DNA from: Gordionus sp. m RMFG-2023 | Lineage: Eukaryota; Nematomorpha; Gordioida; Chordodea; Parachordodidae | Direction of reading: 5' to 3' | DNA: 64,000 nt | Assembly: GCF_954871325.1 (NCBI RefSeq) | Contig: NC_088777.1 | Coordinates: forward strand, 8,781,366-8,845,365 | Part shown: positions 23,935 to 36,665 of the stretch, piece by piece | Layout: each line of letters opens with the position of its first letter | How positions within the stretch are numbered: position 1 is the first letter of the stretch | Made by a program: the position numbers and the translations under genes | The notes under the pieces: model-generated | The model's input: only the letters and a program-made list of their open reading frames with translations | Told to the model about the DNA's origin: nothing | The model's database searches: none

Positions 23935-26900
23935 TTAAATTTTTGTTATTTTTGAAGCTTTAACAACTGGATTTGCTTTCGTGATTTCTTCTTTCCCCAA
24001 TTTTTTATAATCAAATTTACAACCATGGATATTTGAATATCTATGAGTGCCACAATATTGCCCACCACATCTACAAGCGAACCCTATTGTTAAAAAATTT
24101 AAAAAGTATATTTTTCTAAGAAATTTTGATTTTATTGTAAATAGATATTAATATTTAATCATTGTTTATAAATTAATGAAGAAAAAAAAATATAAAATAT
24201 ACAATTGAATGATATTAAGATGTTATAATTGTGGCCAAACTACGTCCTAATTAAAGTGGCCTATAAAATTTAAATCAAACCGCTATTATTAATAATTTGA
24301 ATAATTCAATTGATCTTCAACAATTTACTTTAGATTATTTACTACAATGTTTAGGAGAACCTATATTTAGCCAACTCCAAATGCTTTTCTAAGTGTTTGC
24401 ACACCCCAAAAAATCTCAATCATAAAACTAATGCTCAACTTAAAGGCATAGGTATATATTTTTAGGTTAAAAGCTTGAAGGTGATTTTAACGAGTTATTT
24501 AAACATTTGTAAGAGGAGAGGAATATGTTCGATGAATTTTAGTAGTCCAGTGGTTTCGGGTTCTAGCATAACAATATTTTTTTTCTTTTTACCTTGATAA
24601 AATCATTCAAGGCTAACAGTGGCCCCTAAAACGGGGGGGGGGGGGGTCCGAAGCAACTTCTTCAGTAAATTTAAGTGAAGGTACTTTTTTTAAAATTTTC
24701 TTTATTATTTAATTCTTTTACTGTTCTGTTACATCCATCATGATCAAGTGATTTCTGGTTTATAAATGTAATAATAAGACCTCCCCCCCCCAACTTAATA
24801 TTTAATTTAATATATATTGACGGAAATTTTGGTCAATGTTTAGTAAATTAGGTTGTTATTCCAGATTTCTTGTCATAAATTATTTTTCCAATTTTTAAAT
24901 ATGCCTAAAAACCAAAAAAAATACAAATGCCTAATTAAAAATTGCAAATCGCATAATATAAGAGATGATAAATGGGATCACATTAGAAAAAGACATGGTG
25001 GGCTTAATTTTAACGATATAAGGAAAAGCTTTGAAATAGTAGCTTTTAAGAATGTTACTTAAAGACAAATAGCAAAGTAATTTTTTTATTAAATATTTAA
25101 TTATTTATACTTATCTTATTATAAAGGGTATTAAATCGCAATTTAAGAAAAAAGAAGTAAGAATTGGGAATTCAATGCTGTTGGTATAATAAATATTTTT
25201 AATTAATATAATTATCTTTTAAAAGTGTCCTAATAATAGAGAAAATGTGTTAGAAGAAAATATAGTATCTGATGATTATGATAATGATCATGAAATTAGT
25301 GAACCTGAGGTATTTAATTACTCTTATTTTTTATCTCTGCTATATTTTTTTATAAGCAGACACAGAGCAGAGATTTGATAAATTAGAACAAGAAATTCTT
25401 ATTATCTCTCTACTGGTAATAAATATTAATTTAGCATTATTAAATTTTAATGAATACAACATATGCAGTTTAACGAAAGATTTAATGATGATTCGATGAA
25501 ATTTTTACATCAAACATCATTTTTTACGCCAAAGGGAATGGCAGAAAAATCAATTATTAAAGAAGATATCGAGGATATCTGTGAATTTTACAATTTAAAT
25601 TCAAGTCAAATTTTCGAAGAAATGTTGAAGTTTAGAAATATTTATAAGATGGCCAAAATGGGGAATGTAATTATTACCCATGACCTAGAGGTTCAAGATT
25701 CTATAAATTTGTCAGATTCTGAGAATTGTAAATTTATTTAATTAAATATTTTTACCAATACATTATTTAGCTTCTTCTGATGATGATGATAATTCAGGGA
25801 CTTACGATTCAGATTGGAAAAACTATTCATTTATTTTACCTTATCGTCTACTTTTAAATTTTTCTGCTTTTCCTAATTTAAGAATTTATATAAATATTTA
25901 TGAACCATTCCTACAACCTCATGTACTGCCGAAAGAGTCATGAGTAAAATTAAATTAATTAAAACAAGACTTCGTAGTACCATGAAAGATTCATTTCTCA
26001 AACCATATTATCAATGGAAAAAAATTTATTTAAACAATTAAATATTGATGAAATTATAAATTCTTTCGCTTTCTCTTCCCCTAATTTTTCTAAATTATTA
26101 ATTTAAAAATAATATTTATAAAGTATATATTTTTTGCATTTTATTTATATTATATATTAAAAATTGATGCTAAAAATTATTTTTGAAATTTATGGGTGTC
26201 ATAAAATATTTATAATTTTTTCGAGGGTGGGTGGTACTTTTCAGGGAGGTATTCTGCTTTATTCGCTCAGAAAGTGTAGGGGCCACTGAAGGCTAAAACT
26301 CAAACATAATCGATTTTAAAAAAATCCTTATAGTGCTTATACATTGTAAACTTTGCGTTATTTTTTAAATAACGGATTTAAAATTTTATTGTCCATAATA
26401 TTGATATGTTTTATTTTGTGTTAAAAAAAGTTATATTTTACGTTTTTTGTTTTATTTATTTTAAAATAACCCATCAATAAACAACGAAGGAAGCCTTTCG
26501 AGAAAAAACAACGTTATACGTCTTTTCTAAATTTGTAATTGCTAGCTCTATTTTGTGCTTAAAAAAATGAACACAAAAAAAAGTTTGTCACGTAGAATCA
26601 ATGGCTTCTATACCCCCTTATGCCTCTGAGAAATACCCCTAGAACATATATCCCCCAAATTTTATACCTTTGAGTTAAGATAGTTGTAAACAATACTATG
26701 TTACATTTAAAAATATGTGTTATTCCATATATGTAATATCTTTGAAAACTATAACCAAGGACATTAATACTATATCATCCTTAGACTGACGAATCTTTTA
26801 TTAAAGTGTACATACATTTAACCCAGCTGTAGTTAATGTCATAGGCTGGATTAGTTGCGATTGAAAGACATTTTATCTAAATGTCTATCACATTGTATTG

Positions 26901-29900
26901 ACTTTCAATGGTGAACTTCAATGAATGAATACATTTTTTATCTATATGAATGAATTGTCAATTTAACTTGTATTAATGTTAAACTATAACTTCTTTTTTT
27001 CGTCAAAGTTAAGAGTTGAATGTTTTTCCTAACATCATTAGTATATTCATCATTCCATTACTATAATAGGGACATTCATTTATTAAATACCATATTTTTT
27101 TGGTTAATATTTTTAAACATTATTTGAATTCGATGTGATCAAGCCTGCGACTACATAACAGGATATCCACTTGATGCAAACCTCCCTCAAAAATCTATGC
27201 CTACCTTCCTAAGAAATTTCTGCTTCCTTCGGCTGCGATATTCCCACATTATAAATTAATCTTTTCAATGATAATCGTACTCCCTTCATAACTTAAATGA
27301 TTACTGTTCTATTGCCAACTATCAAAATATTGTATAAGTAAAAGAGTTAATTTTTGTAACATTCAATTACAATGAATGTATTATTATACAGGGTTATGCA
27401 GATTTAATTTAAAATATTTCCATATTTTTTAACGTTTTTAAATAATTGATGAGAATATATTAATATGTAATTTTAACAAAATTTTCAAGTCTAATATTTT
27501 TATTTTCAAATAAATTAAAAAGTATGGAAAAATTCCCATTAAATTTGGTCAAAATCAAAACTGTAGTATATTGTTTAGCATGAATATGAGTTGGATGATA
27601 AAATTTTTAATCCTTTTAAATTTCATTTAAAAGAATTTAAAAAAATGATCCAGAAATCGTTTTATTCGAAAAATAATGTCTATGATTGTGTGCAATATAT
27701 AGATTTGGTTGATTTTTAGTGATATCGTATCATTATAATAGATCTTTAATAAACGTATTCATTTTTCAGCAATACATTTTGTCCTATTTCATCTAAAAAT
27801 TTAATAAATAACCCCCCCCCCCCATCAAATTTATCCTACTCCTAATAACAAACCTTAAATCCTACTCCCCTCCAAGGAATTTGGATGCAAACTGTTCCTA
27901 CCCCTCCCGCTCATGTAGAGACTGGAGCAATAGAACAAATTTCCGTCTAGAAATTTGTAGATTTTTTCTAACTAATAAAGTTAAAAGATTTGTAATATTT
28001 CGTTTGTAAATTTGTTTGAAATACGAAAATATATTATATTTATTCATTTTAAAATCTATTTCATAAATTTGTACACAAATAAAACTTTAAATAACATCCT
28101 TATGATGAGACATGGGATATTTTGGTATAGTTAGAAACAATTAATGCAAATGTATATACTCCCTCGCAAATTTAATGAGGCATTTGCTTCGTATCCCTGC
28201 TGTTGCTGGAGCCAATGCATAGAATAGTTATAATAACATAGAAATAAACCTAATTAATTCATAGAAAATTTTTTTTTGAATGTAGCTGGGAATAATTTTT
28301 TATATAAGATTTATAGTATCAGATAATTTAAAACCTTAAATGAGGGTAAACGTTAAAGGCGTTAAATCTGCATTTTGATTATAATATTAAAGACCACTAG
28401 TGATAAAAATTTTTAGACTCAGCCAAGATTTGAAATTTTTTATTGGTTATTTAATTATAAAATCATACCATCTAAACGACCGGGCCTTTCATATCTCTGG
28501 TATACAATATATAAATATATTATATAACTTTTTTGAATTTTAAATTTAACGAAAAAATCTAAAAGATTTGGCTTATAAAATATTTTTGAAACTCTTCATA
28601 TCTGTATTTCACATTATTTCATAATAATAGTTTGCTAAACTAAAATAATAACGATTTGAATTTTTTTTAAATATATGAATTACCTAATAATCCAACTTTA
28701 GCTTTGCATATATCGCATTTACTACGTACCTTTTTAAGTTCTGACTTTTTACTCCCCGAGGACAAAAGTTCACTTGTTTCTATCAATCTACTATCCGAAG
28801 TGGATGTCTTGAGCCGTTTAGCAGAACTTGGAAATCCTGTCATGGATTCCGAAGAGTCAATGTGTCTAAAATTTTTCCTTGGTACTATATTGTTACCTAA
28901 ACAAAATCAAACCATTTTTTAATTTAGTATTTTTTTTGTAAAAATCTAAGAAAATTATTTTTAAAAAAGACCCTTATCTTCAAATAATAGTATTAGTAAT
29001 TGAATTTATTTTTACCTTCTAATCTCATATCGAGTTGTAAATTACAAGTATTTGAATAATTAAAATTAGCTGCACGTTTATTTTTGCTTGAAGAATTAGA
29101 GTATGTTGAATCATTGTCCTCCGCTGGCACCATTGATAATGCGGAATCACTCTAAATAATTATAATTATTATATTTTAAAATAAGTAAATCTGTTTAGCA
29201 TGTTATCAAATCAATCTATTTCTAGATTTTAAAATAGATTAATTAGTTAAATCAAAATAAATTTTTACTATATTTGTAAAAATTAAAAAAGCATCTTGAT
29301 TAAGACCCCTTCCCCCCGGTTTCATTCATAATTAAATATTTGTAGCGAGATATGCTTAGTTTTAAAGCGCAAGGGATGAACCAATCCCTGGCCATATTTT
29401 GAATTTTGAAACGTGGCATCATTCATTCAGGTTATTGAAACTCCCGGCCTTAAATATTAAGAGAAAGGTAATTTATGAGCTGCCTCCTTACCCACATAAC
29501 TTTCTGACTCCCCTGATGAAATTTTTAAAGTTGATAATAGAACAGTATATAAATTATTCATATTATTAATCTGGTGTGTGAGACGTGTTGCATTATTTTC
29601 GAGCAGATATAAATCAACGATAGCCTTAACCCTGAATTCATAGTTAGCACGAAATCGTAGCGAGGTATACAAAATATGATGTATTTTTGAATTTTTTTTC
29701 CCGCTAATTCGCGCTAACTGTAAATGAGTGGTAACGGTTCTGATAAATTTATAAATTGCAGGGCGATAAGTGAAAATTGAATACACCGCTTATTTAATAA
29801 GACGACTTGATATATTTTTAAAATATGATTGATAAAGGAATAGGAAAAAGGTGATTCGGAACATTTCAATTTACCTGAAAAAAATTTTTGAATTTGAGAA

Positions 29901-31303
29901 ATCTGATTTCACCGGTGTTTTTTGGATTATTTAGAGTATACACACCTACCTTAGAAGTTTCAGAAATTATTTACCATTATTGTTATTTTTAAAAAAATAT
30001 ATATGAAAATAACAATATCAGAGTTAAGAGAGTTAGTTATAAAAGTTCAAGTCAAAATTATATGAAATTCACAGTTTGGGCACTCTATAAACGAAAACAT
30101 GTTAACCGGGCAGATTTTTTAAATTTAAAATTAACCCCTACTTAAATGATATAAAATTGAGACTAACCCTGCATTCACGGTTAGAATTCGCGGCTAAGTA
30201 TATATAAATGCACAAAGGTAGCATATTTTGTATACTTTGCCGCATATTCGTGCTAACCATGAATGCAGGGTGACCCCTCGTTCACAGTTGGCGCGAATTC
30301 GCGGCCAAGAATACAAAAATATGGCATGCTTCTTCTAATGCGCCGAGAATTCGGGCTAACTGTGAATGAAATGAATTTGCATTTTAAAATAGTATCATAT
30401 CATAAATATCTTTAAATTATTTCGAAAAAAGAACGAAATATTTCGATGTTGGAAAATGAGTGTGGAGACAAAAGAAAAAGTAATCCTAGTTTTGCAAAGC
30501 CTTTAAAGAAAATAGATTACAATAAATACTAAGTTTCTTGAAATTTCCATTTTTTTTACTATTCCAAGCCATGGTGTTATTTTAAATACATATATGATTT
30601 TCTATTTACGAGCGCTATCGACGAAGAATCGTCGGAGATGCTTTCATTGTTAACGTACATATCTTCAATAATGGCCGTTTCGCTAGGAATTGCTTTTTTT
30701 TTAAATTAAAAAGTCATCAAATAATAGATTTGAATAATAAATGAATTATAATTTAAATAGTACCATTTAAACCTACCTACATCCCTAGTCTGGGTGAATA
30801 AGTAAAAGTTTTAAAAAAAAGCTGTTTCCTATAAAATTAAAAAATTAAAATGGTCCCGGTTTCGAGAACTCTAGCTTCCGGTACAAAACACTGATCTTTG
30901 TTCATTAAAAGTAAATCAGATTTAGAGGTAACTTAGGAAATAATATAGCCATTTTTAAAAAAAAATAAATCCTCAGTAATTAAAAATAAAAGTAGAAGAA
31001 ACAAAACCTAACTAACTCACGACCTAATAAAATAAAATGTAATTGTGATGTTTTTAAATGAAATTTTAGCATATTACACAAACTATCCTTGGAACTTGTG
31101 GAATGTGTAGTATCATTTGGAGTAGGCGGGTCTACTCGGAATATCTCGTACAATGAATAACTAGGTATCAACACTGGTTGCGAAGGTATGTATTCGATTT
31201 CACTAACTTCCGCCTTTAGTTCCACTTTTTCCGGGGATAATACCTTAACATCGTGTTTATTATTACCGACCTTTGAGTCATCCTCATCATTTGAAGTTGG
31301 CAT
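23935..31303 (-). CDS. AN1-type zinc-finger protein (ZFAND5/6-like)
   Basis: Five exons, read on minus: 31303-31021, 30692-30610, 29151-29016, 28905-28684, 24083-23935, giving about 290 residues. Exon phases agree at every junction, and donors/acceptors are GT/AG (first donor GTGAGT). The AN1 finger is at the C-terminus (residues about 229-267), with all eight ligands: C-x2-C in CDICKAK, then CRC, C-x2-H-x5-H-x-C in the last exon, followed by the family-typical tail DYKKLGKEEITKANPVVKAS. In ZFAND5/6 this finger pairs with an N-terminal A20 finger and binds ubiquitin or the proteasome in stress response. No A20 finger is visible here: the first ~220 residues are acidic and Ser-rich, low in complexity. 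Either an upstream exon is missed or this is an AN1-only protein. The last intron (4.6 kb) contains a hAT and another element; introns 1-3 are 328, 1458 and 110 bp. Identity of the finger is firm; exons 1 and 2 are less certain. Confidence 0.8.
24617..26288 (+). mobile_element. hAT transposon with transposase remains
   Basis: Terminal repeats CAGTGGCCCCTA and TAGGGGCCACTG; a perfect 8-bp duplication AAGGCTAA flanks it (24609-24616, 26289-26296). The plus strand has a zinc-finger-like start at 24901 (C-x4-C-x11-H-x4-H within about the first 35 residues), a middle frame at 25463-25741, and a C-terminal dimerisation motif near 25905-26000 (TIPTTSCTAERVMSKIKLIK). These pieces are in order but in different frames with AT-rich spacers, either small introns or decay; the catalytic core is shortened, 1672 bp being short for an autonomous hAT. 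A 14-bp poly-G run begins 16 bp inside the left end. It lies in the last intron of the AN1 gene in the opposite orientation. Confidence 0.93.
26300..27140. other. Intron sequence of the AN1 gene, no feature
   Basis: Noncoding AT-rich sequence within the long last intron; no repeat ends recognised. Confidence 0.45.
27145..27924. mobile_element. Short element related to the composite at 40903
   Basis: Left end CTGCGACTACATAACAGGAT and right end CCTCCCGCTCATGTAGAGAC resemble both ends of the 40903-42069 element; internal blocks (TTTGGATGCAAACTG, CCAACTATCAAAATATTGT, AATATATAGATTTGGT) follow in the same order. It is a single-unit version, about 780 bp, with no coding frame. Flanking bases agree only partly. 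It lies in the AN1 gene's last intron. Confidence 0.65.
27930..28680. other. Intron sequence of the AN1 gene
   Basis: Noncoding. A patch near 28470-28500 (complement of CCAGAGATATGAAAGGCCCGG) looks like an end of the GC-arm family, but no partner end is found. Confidence 0.35.
29626..29732. mobile_element. CCCTGAATTCA short element in AN1 intron 2
   Basis: About 107 bp with inverted ends ACCCTGAATTCATAGTTAGC and the complement of CCACTCATTTACAGTTAGCG; same family as 30165-30271. It accounts for part of the 109-codon frame on the minus strand here, which is therefore not a gene. Confidence 0.6.
30165..30271. mobile_element. CCCTGCATTCA short element, best copy
   Basis: Inverted ends ACCCTGCATTCACGGTTAG and the complement of ACCCTGCATTCATGGTTAGC, continuing into GCGGC on both sides. 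About 107 bp, no coding frame. It lies in intron 2 of the AN1 gene. Confidence 0.75.
30273..30372. mobile_element. Adjacent second copy of the CCCTGCATTCA family
   Basis: Starts directly after the previous copy with ACCCCTCGTTCACAGTTGGC and ends at the complement of TTCATTCACAGTTAGCCCG. The two copies lie back to back with almost no spacer, so they arose by tandem duplication or by insertion next to an existing copy. Confidence 0.65.
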
Positions 31304-31309
31304 AGTATT

Positions 31310-31950
31310 TATTTAAATATAATATCAATTTAAAAATAGACTTATTTTATATTTTATAAAAAAAAATTCGCCAAAAAACATTATTTAAAAAAAAATGATA
31401 ATCATAGTAATGATGGGAGATAAAGTTTTACTTGACGTATTATTTTACTTTCGCAACTGCAACAATCAACTGATATATGATTTATAATTCATTAAACAAA
31501 TATAATAATTATTTTCCATCTTTATCTCTTCTGTTTTGTTCATTTATTAAAAAAATATCTAATTTAATCGAGTTCAGATGAATTCTCGCTTGTCTCACCT
31601 TGTTGTGCTTTTAAGGAATATATAATTTTCCTTAGGGTTATATATAAAAAAGTTATTTTTTAAAAATAATGGCGAAAATTTTACATATGAATTTCTATTA
31701 AATATATTAAATTTGGATGTAAATATTTGAAAATTGAGGACGAAAGGTAGCAGAATGTCAAATGAAATTCACTATTATATAATTGATTTTAGCTGTATTT
31801 TTATTTGCTTGTTTTATTTCTATCTTATCATGGCGATGTTCACAAAATCTGCCCTGATACTATCTTCAAAAAAATGATTTCAGAATTAAAATTCTGGAAA
31901 TCGATTGATGACATGTCACAAATTACAACCTGTAATGGTGCACGTAGCCT
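31310..31950. other. Upstream of AN1 gene, no feature recognised
   Basis: AT-rich. The promoter or a missed first exon of the AN1 gene could lie here; a search by eye for an A20-type C-x2-4-C-x11-C-x2-C pattern on the minus strand gave nothing. Confidence 0.35.
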
Positions 31951-31956
31951 AAAAAT

Positions 31957-32090
31957 TAATGTTGTTAAACGGGTCAATCCAACCGATTTTCAAAAGCGAC
32001 CAAAATAATATAACCTATGCCTCAAAATTTCACAATAGGTTCAAAACCTTGCTGCCATTTATGAGCAAGATTTTTAGTTGGATAATACAT
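31957..32090. repeat. TAGTGTTGTTAAA-family element, truncated
   Basis: Left end TAATGTTGTTAAACGGGTC with the family's internal blocks (ACCAAAATAATATAA, GCTGCCATTTATGAGC). The right terminal repeat is missing. Confidence 0.55.
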
Positions 32091-32449
32091 TTTGGGTAGA
32101 ATCTTGAGTTAGTATCTGGGCATATCACGCGAGTGAGAAGTTTCGCATTAATTCTTGGTTGAAGTTATGATAATTTAAATAATTGAAAAATTTAATCCTA
32201 GTTTAGATATTTTAATAGGGTAATGATTATTACAAAGTAAAAATTTTAATTTTATCTTAATTTTTTTTATCGAATTTATTAGAAGAAATACTAAATGCTC
32301 ATAAATTTTTACTATTAAAATATTTTGTTTTAATATTAAAGTTATTCAAATAAATTGTTGAGTTTCATTAATCTATGTTGGTTGAGTTTTATTGCTTATG
32401 CTCTAGTGTTTAGTAGGTCATGGGTTGGTGGGGGGGGGAGTACATTTTT

Positions 32450-34250
32450 TAAATATAATATTTTGTTGAGTATCAAGTGAAAACTAATAAGTGAAATTGA
32501 CTACATTGATGCTCGACACTTTATGTGATCAGGGTAGAGGTTGGGAGATAAAATTTCATCATAATATGTCAACATGGGTATTAAATGAAAGATAATAGAA
32601 AGCTAAATTGTTTATAATGGTATTTAGCAAGGTAGGGGGGGGGGGTAAATTTTCTATACATAATATCTTGACGTGGATATCAAATAAATAAAAAGATAAA
32701 GTGATTACATTGATACTTAACAATATGTAAATACGAAGTTCATTTTTTTGAAAGAAAATAATGAAACTTTCTTTTTATTTTTGACGAACTTTGACGCGAA
32801 CACGTTCCTTTTTTTTGAAGAACATATTCATTTTTTACGTTCGTTCAATATTAGAAAATTTTCCTATATTTAATCATTTGAAAATGAAAAATATTAATTT
32901 TATATACTGGTAATAATTAATAAGAAAATTTTTTTAACAATAAATTTTTTTTTTTTCTTAAAACTTTTAGTTTAAAACACGGATAATATATCGCGTTAAA
33001 AAATATAGGTATTTATTTATATAATATTTAATATTAAATGAAATTTAAAATGTTTTGAACAAATGTGAACGCGTTTACGAACTTAAAGGCGTTCCTCTTT
33101 TTGAAGGTGACATGAACGCGTTAAACATTTTGGAAATGTTTACCGTACTAAATATATGTCACCAGGGGTAGGTAGTAATAGAGGGGGGGGGGCGAATAAA
33201 TTTTTAAAACATAATTTTGTCATGGGTATCAAATAAAAGCTAATAAAAAGTTAAAGTGACTACATTAATGCTCAACTCTATAACAACAGGGTAGGTTTGA
33301 AGGAAGGGGGGGGGGGGGGGGGTTAAAATCTTCTACATATATCAATATAGGTATCAAATAAAGGCTAATAAAAAGATAAATTGATTACATGATACTCGAC
33401 ATTATATGTCATCGGGGTAAGTGTAATGAGGGGAGGGGTGGAATAATTTTTTTTTAAATAATATCTTATCATGGGTATCAAATGAATGCTAATAAAAAAT
33501 AAAATGTTACTCCACACCACATGAGGGTACTTGTGGGATGAATAAATTTTTTATATATAATATTCAACAGGTTATTAAATGAAATTTAATCCAAAGATCA
33601 ACTAATTACATTGATGCTAATCACTTCCAGGTGGGTGTTGGCGAGGGTGGGGGTAGTGTATAGTAAAATATCTTAACATGGGTATCAAATAAAAAATAAA
33701 AAGATTAATTGATTACATTAGTACTCATCCCTCCAGGTTGTAAATGGGCGGGGGGGGGGGGTCTGTTAAAAATTTATATCATTATGTCGGCTCGAGTATC
33801 AAGTAAAAGCGAATAAGATGATTAATTAATTACATTGATTTTCATCCCTCTACACCAGGGAGTGGGAGTTGGGGATGGTTTATAATTTTCTATATCTCAA
33901 CATGTTTATCAAATAAAAGCTAATAAAAGAAGTCAATTGATTATATTGATACACATCAGAGTGGGTATAATATGGTTACAGTTAAATATATTCTATCATA
34001 ATATATCGACATGGGTATCAAATAATAGCTAATAAGGAGATCGATTGATTATAAGAATGATTTTTAATCTACGTCTACAAGATAAGTGCAGTGGGGCTAA
34101 AGAAGTTTCCAGCATAATATCTTGAGAAAAATTAATTTATTATGAATAATTATAACTCTATTATTTGCGGTGGAATAAGCTAAAAAATGCTAACATAATA
34201 TTTCAATATTGGTATCTTATAAAAGCTAAATAAAGATCTACTGATAACAT
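32450..34250. repeat. Degenerate tandem array, ~110-125 bp unit, poly-G bearing
   Basis: About twelve units, each with the core ATGGGTATCAAATAAAAGCT, then a TTGATTACATTGATGCTC block, then a G-rich part, often a run of 8-16 Gs. Cores lie near 32467, 32567, 32671, 33222, 33345, 33469, 33566, 33675, 33790, 33899, 34008 and 34205. One unit is opened by about 430 bp of unrelated sequence (about 32730-33160) rich in GAACGCG-type words. Units are diverged, so the array is old. No coding frame. Confidence 0.85.
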
Positions 34251-34419
34251 TGTATTTTTTACTCATCACTATGTCTTTAAGGGCATTCTAACTTTCAAAT
34301 ATGTTTTGAATGTTAATTTTACCCTTTATTTATCCAAAACCATATTCACAAATCAAAAGATTCACTTTTAAAAATAAATCTTAGTAACCTAAGTCCTGCA
34401 TCTCCTGTTCGAATTAGAA

Positions 34420-34950
34420 ACCCCACCAAACCTGAACCTCGTGCTCGGAGATTGAAAACTTTTTCTCCAGCCCGACCCGAGGCCTCAAAATTGAATATTG
34501 AAAATATCTTCAATAATTATTTTGCTCCAAAGATGTGTCAATTTCACCTATTCTTTATGTAATTTTCATTTCTCAAATTAATAATTTACTGCGATTGATA
34601 TTTTTATTGTGACTAGTAAAAACTCTATTACTTACATACATCATATGCTATCAAGTTACATAAAATATATATTATATTCTACATTGCCGATATAAAATCA
34701 GGAATATTGATCCGTTACAATAGTTATGTTTTTTTATTTTTTTTTATTTAAGGTAGCAGTATGTGAATAAATACATATAATTTTTAATATTTCCTTAGAT
34801 ATTATAATATTTAAACTCAAATTCAAAATATATTTTAATCTAGTTCGGATGCTGGAATAAAAAATTTGTGCTCGGGTTGGGCTCGGACAGAAAATTTTAT
34901 TAAACTCGAGCTCGGGTCGGGCTTAAGCCGCGAAAAATCTATTGCTGAGC
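34420..34950. repeat. GC-arm repeat pair around an AT-rich centre
   Basis: Arms at 34430-34490 (CTCGTGCTCGG, CCCGACCCGAGGCC) and 34850-34935 (GTGCTCGGGTTGGGCTCGG, GAGCTCGGGTCGGGC) face each other across about 360 AT-rich bases. The layout is that of the short GC-arm elements, but exact ends and flanking duplication are not found. Confidence 0.5.
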
Positions 34951-35149
34951 TATAGTTGTAACTAATAAATTTTATTATGAGGAACCGGCAAGAACTAACA
35001 AGGGAGAGGTTATGAGGTAATATCTCCATTGAAATTAGAGAGTGCAGGAAGTGGAAGAGCCCAATCTTTTTTAAAAATTTATAATGATACAAATTCTCAA
35101 ATTCAATAGTATGTACCAAGAAAAAATATTATAAAATAATTAAATGACT

Positions 35150-35450
35150 AGTTCTGGAAAGCACACCTCCCCTTAAATCCAATACCATCCACCTAGATTC
35201 CCATTACTTTCCCCGGCAACATTCTCACATTATTAATTACACTTTTTTAATTATAATGGTACTCCCTTTATATATTAATTTTTAATACTCCTCAATCAGT
35301 CATCAAAAAATCGTGATTGTAAAAGATTCTTTATTTAGAGCATAAATAAATCAATAGGATATCGTAATAAAAGTAAAAATGTTTTAAATTTTCTCCTTAA
35401 CTAGGATAAGGTTCCTAAATGTTAAGGTTAGGTATAAGTAGCACAACTCC
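35150..35450. repeat. Partial relative of the 27145/40903 family
   Basis: The stretch with CTTTCCCCGGCAACATTCTC, then ATTATAATGGTACTCCCTTT and CAGTCATCAAAAAATCGTG follows the order of the left half of 27145-27924. Ends are missing. Confidence 0.45.
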
Positions 35451-36665
35451 TTCAAATATCAAATTCATAAGTAATTTATTTCTTTAATTATTGAATAATT
35501 TTTAAATCATTTTAAATTGGCCCTTAAGAAAATAAAGGAAATAACTATGACACTTTATTAAATACTACATATTTATAATATGCACAAAATAAACAAATTG
35601 TTATATTATTAATAATACTAGTAGAAAGCCCGTCAAAAATGACGGGGAATGAGATTTTTATTCATTTTTTACGATAGATGTCATGCCAGATCTAAGCTCA
35701 CAATATTAGGAAGCATATAATTATTAAAAAGTTTATCCAGCCTAGCTCAACCCTTAATAATTTGTTAAAGATATTCCCATGTCAGGTGCAAGCTAATATA
35801 AATTTTGAGGTTCCAAGCCCAGTCGTATCTAATAATTTTGAAAATTTTTTCCCACCTCGGAGATAGTTAAATTTTTAATTGATTTATCATCACATGAAGG
35901 GGAATTATCTGATTTACCAATTAGTTTAAGATGTAAAAAAAACATGTGAATTCCGTATTAAGGGAAACTGGGAAGGCCTGGGCAAACCACTTATTAGAGA
36001 ATCATGACAAATAAAATAAAAATAACCGACTCTTATACTTTTTGGTAATATGATCAATTATAATTATATATAAAAAATAAATTGTTGTTTGTATTTGATA
36101 AAATTAAGAGCAAATCCTTGTTGACATTTTTATTTTTGATGGAAAATCGACAAAATAAATCTGGAAGATTGTCTGGAAAGGAAATAATTAATGTATAATT
36201 TCATATCATTTAAAGTTGTAGATGAAAGTAATGACGGATTACCAAAGCAGTGTACAAAACACAATACGTCCTGATAAGGATGAGTCATATGCCTATGCCC
36301 TGGGATACTGGTAAAGGAAGAACGCAAAATAATATTTTTGTTAATGTCAGCATTGGTAGCCCCCTCTAAAATAGAATTATGAACGACAATGTTAACTCAA
36401 CCATAAAAAGGTAGTAAGAATTGTTATAAAGGACACGACAGAACTACTGCATATTTTTCCATTAATAAAGTTGATGAAAATGGCCGTATTGCACATTCAG
36501 GTTTGAACATTCCTCTAAATAATCATTAAAGTTTCTCAGAGAATCGGATAAAGTAATATTTATAATAACTCCTAGTGAAGTGAATGATAGTACGGAATTG
36601 AATGCTTATATTTGTTAAAAAATAGGCAGAGGTGGCATAGGGATTGTGGTAGTGGTGATAAAAAT

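Noticed and set aside
29457-29786. 109-codon minus frame in AN1 intron 2
   Set aside because: A third of it is the palindromic CCCTGAATTCA element, and it lacks splice phase agreement with the flanking AN1 exons.
32450-34250. CRISPR-like array of spaced repeats
   Set aside because: Units are long, diverged and without unique equal-length spacers; the host is a eukaryote with introns. A degenerate tandem repeat fits better.
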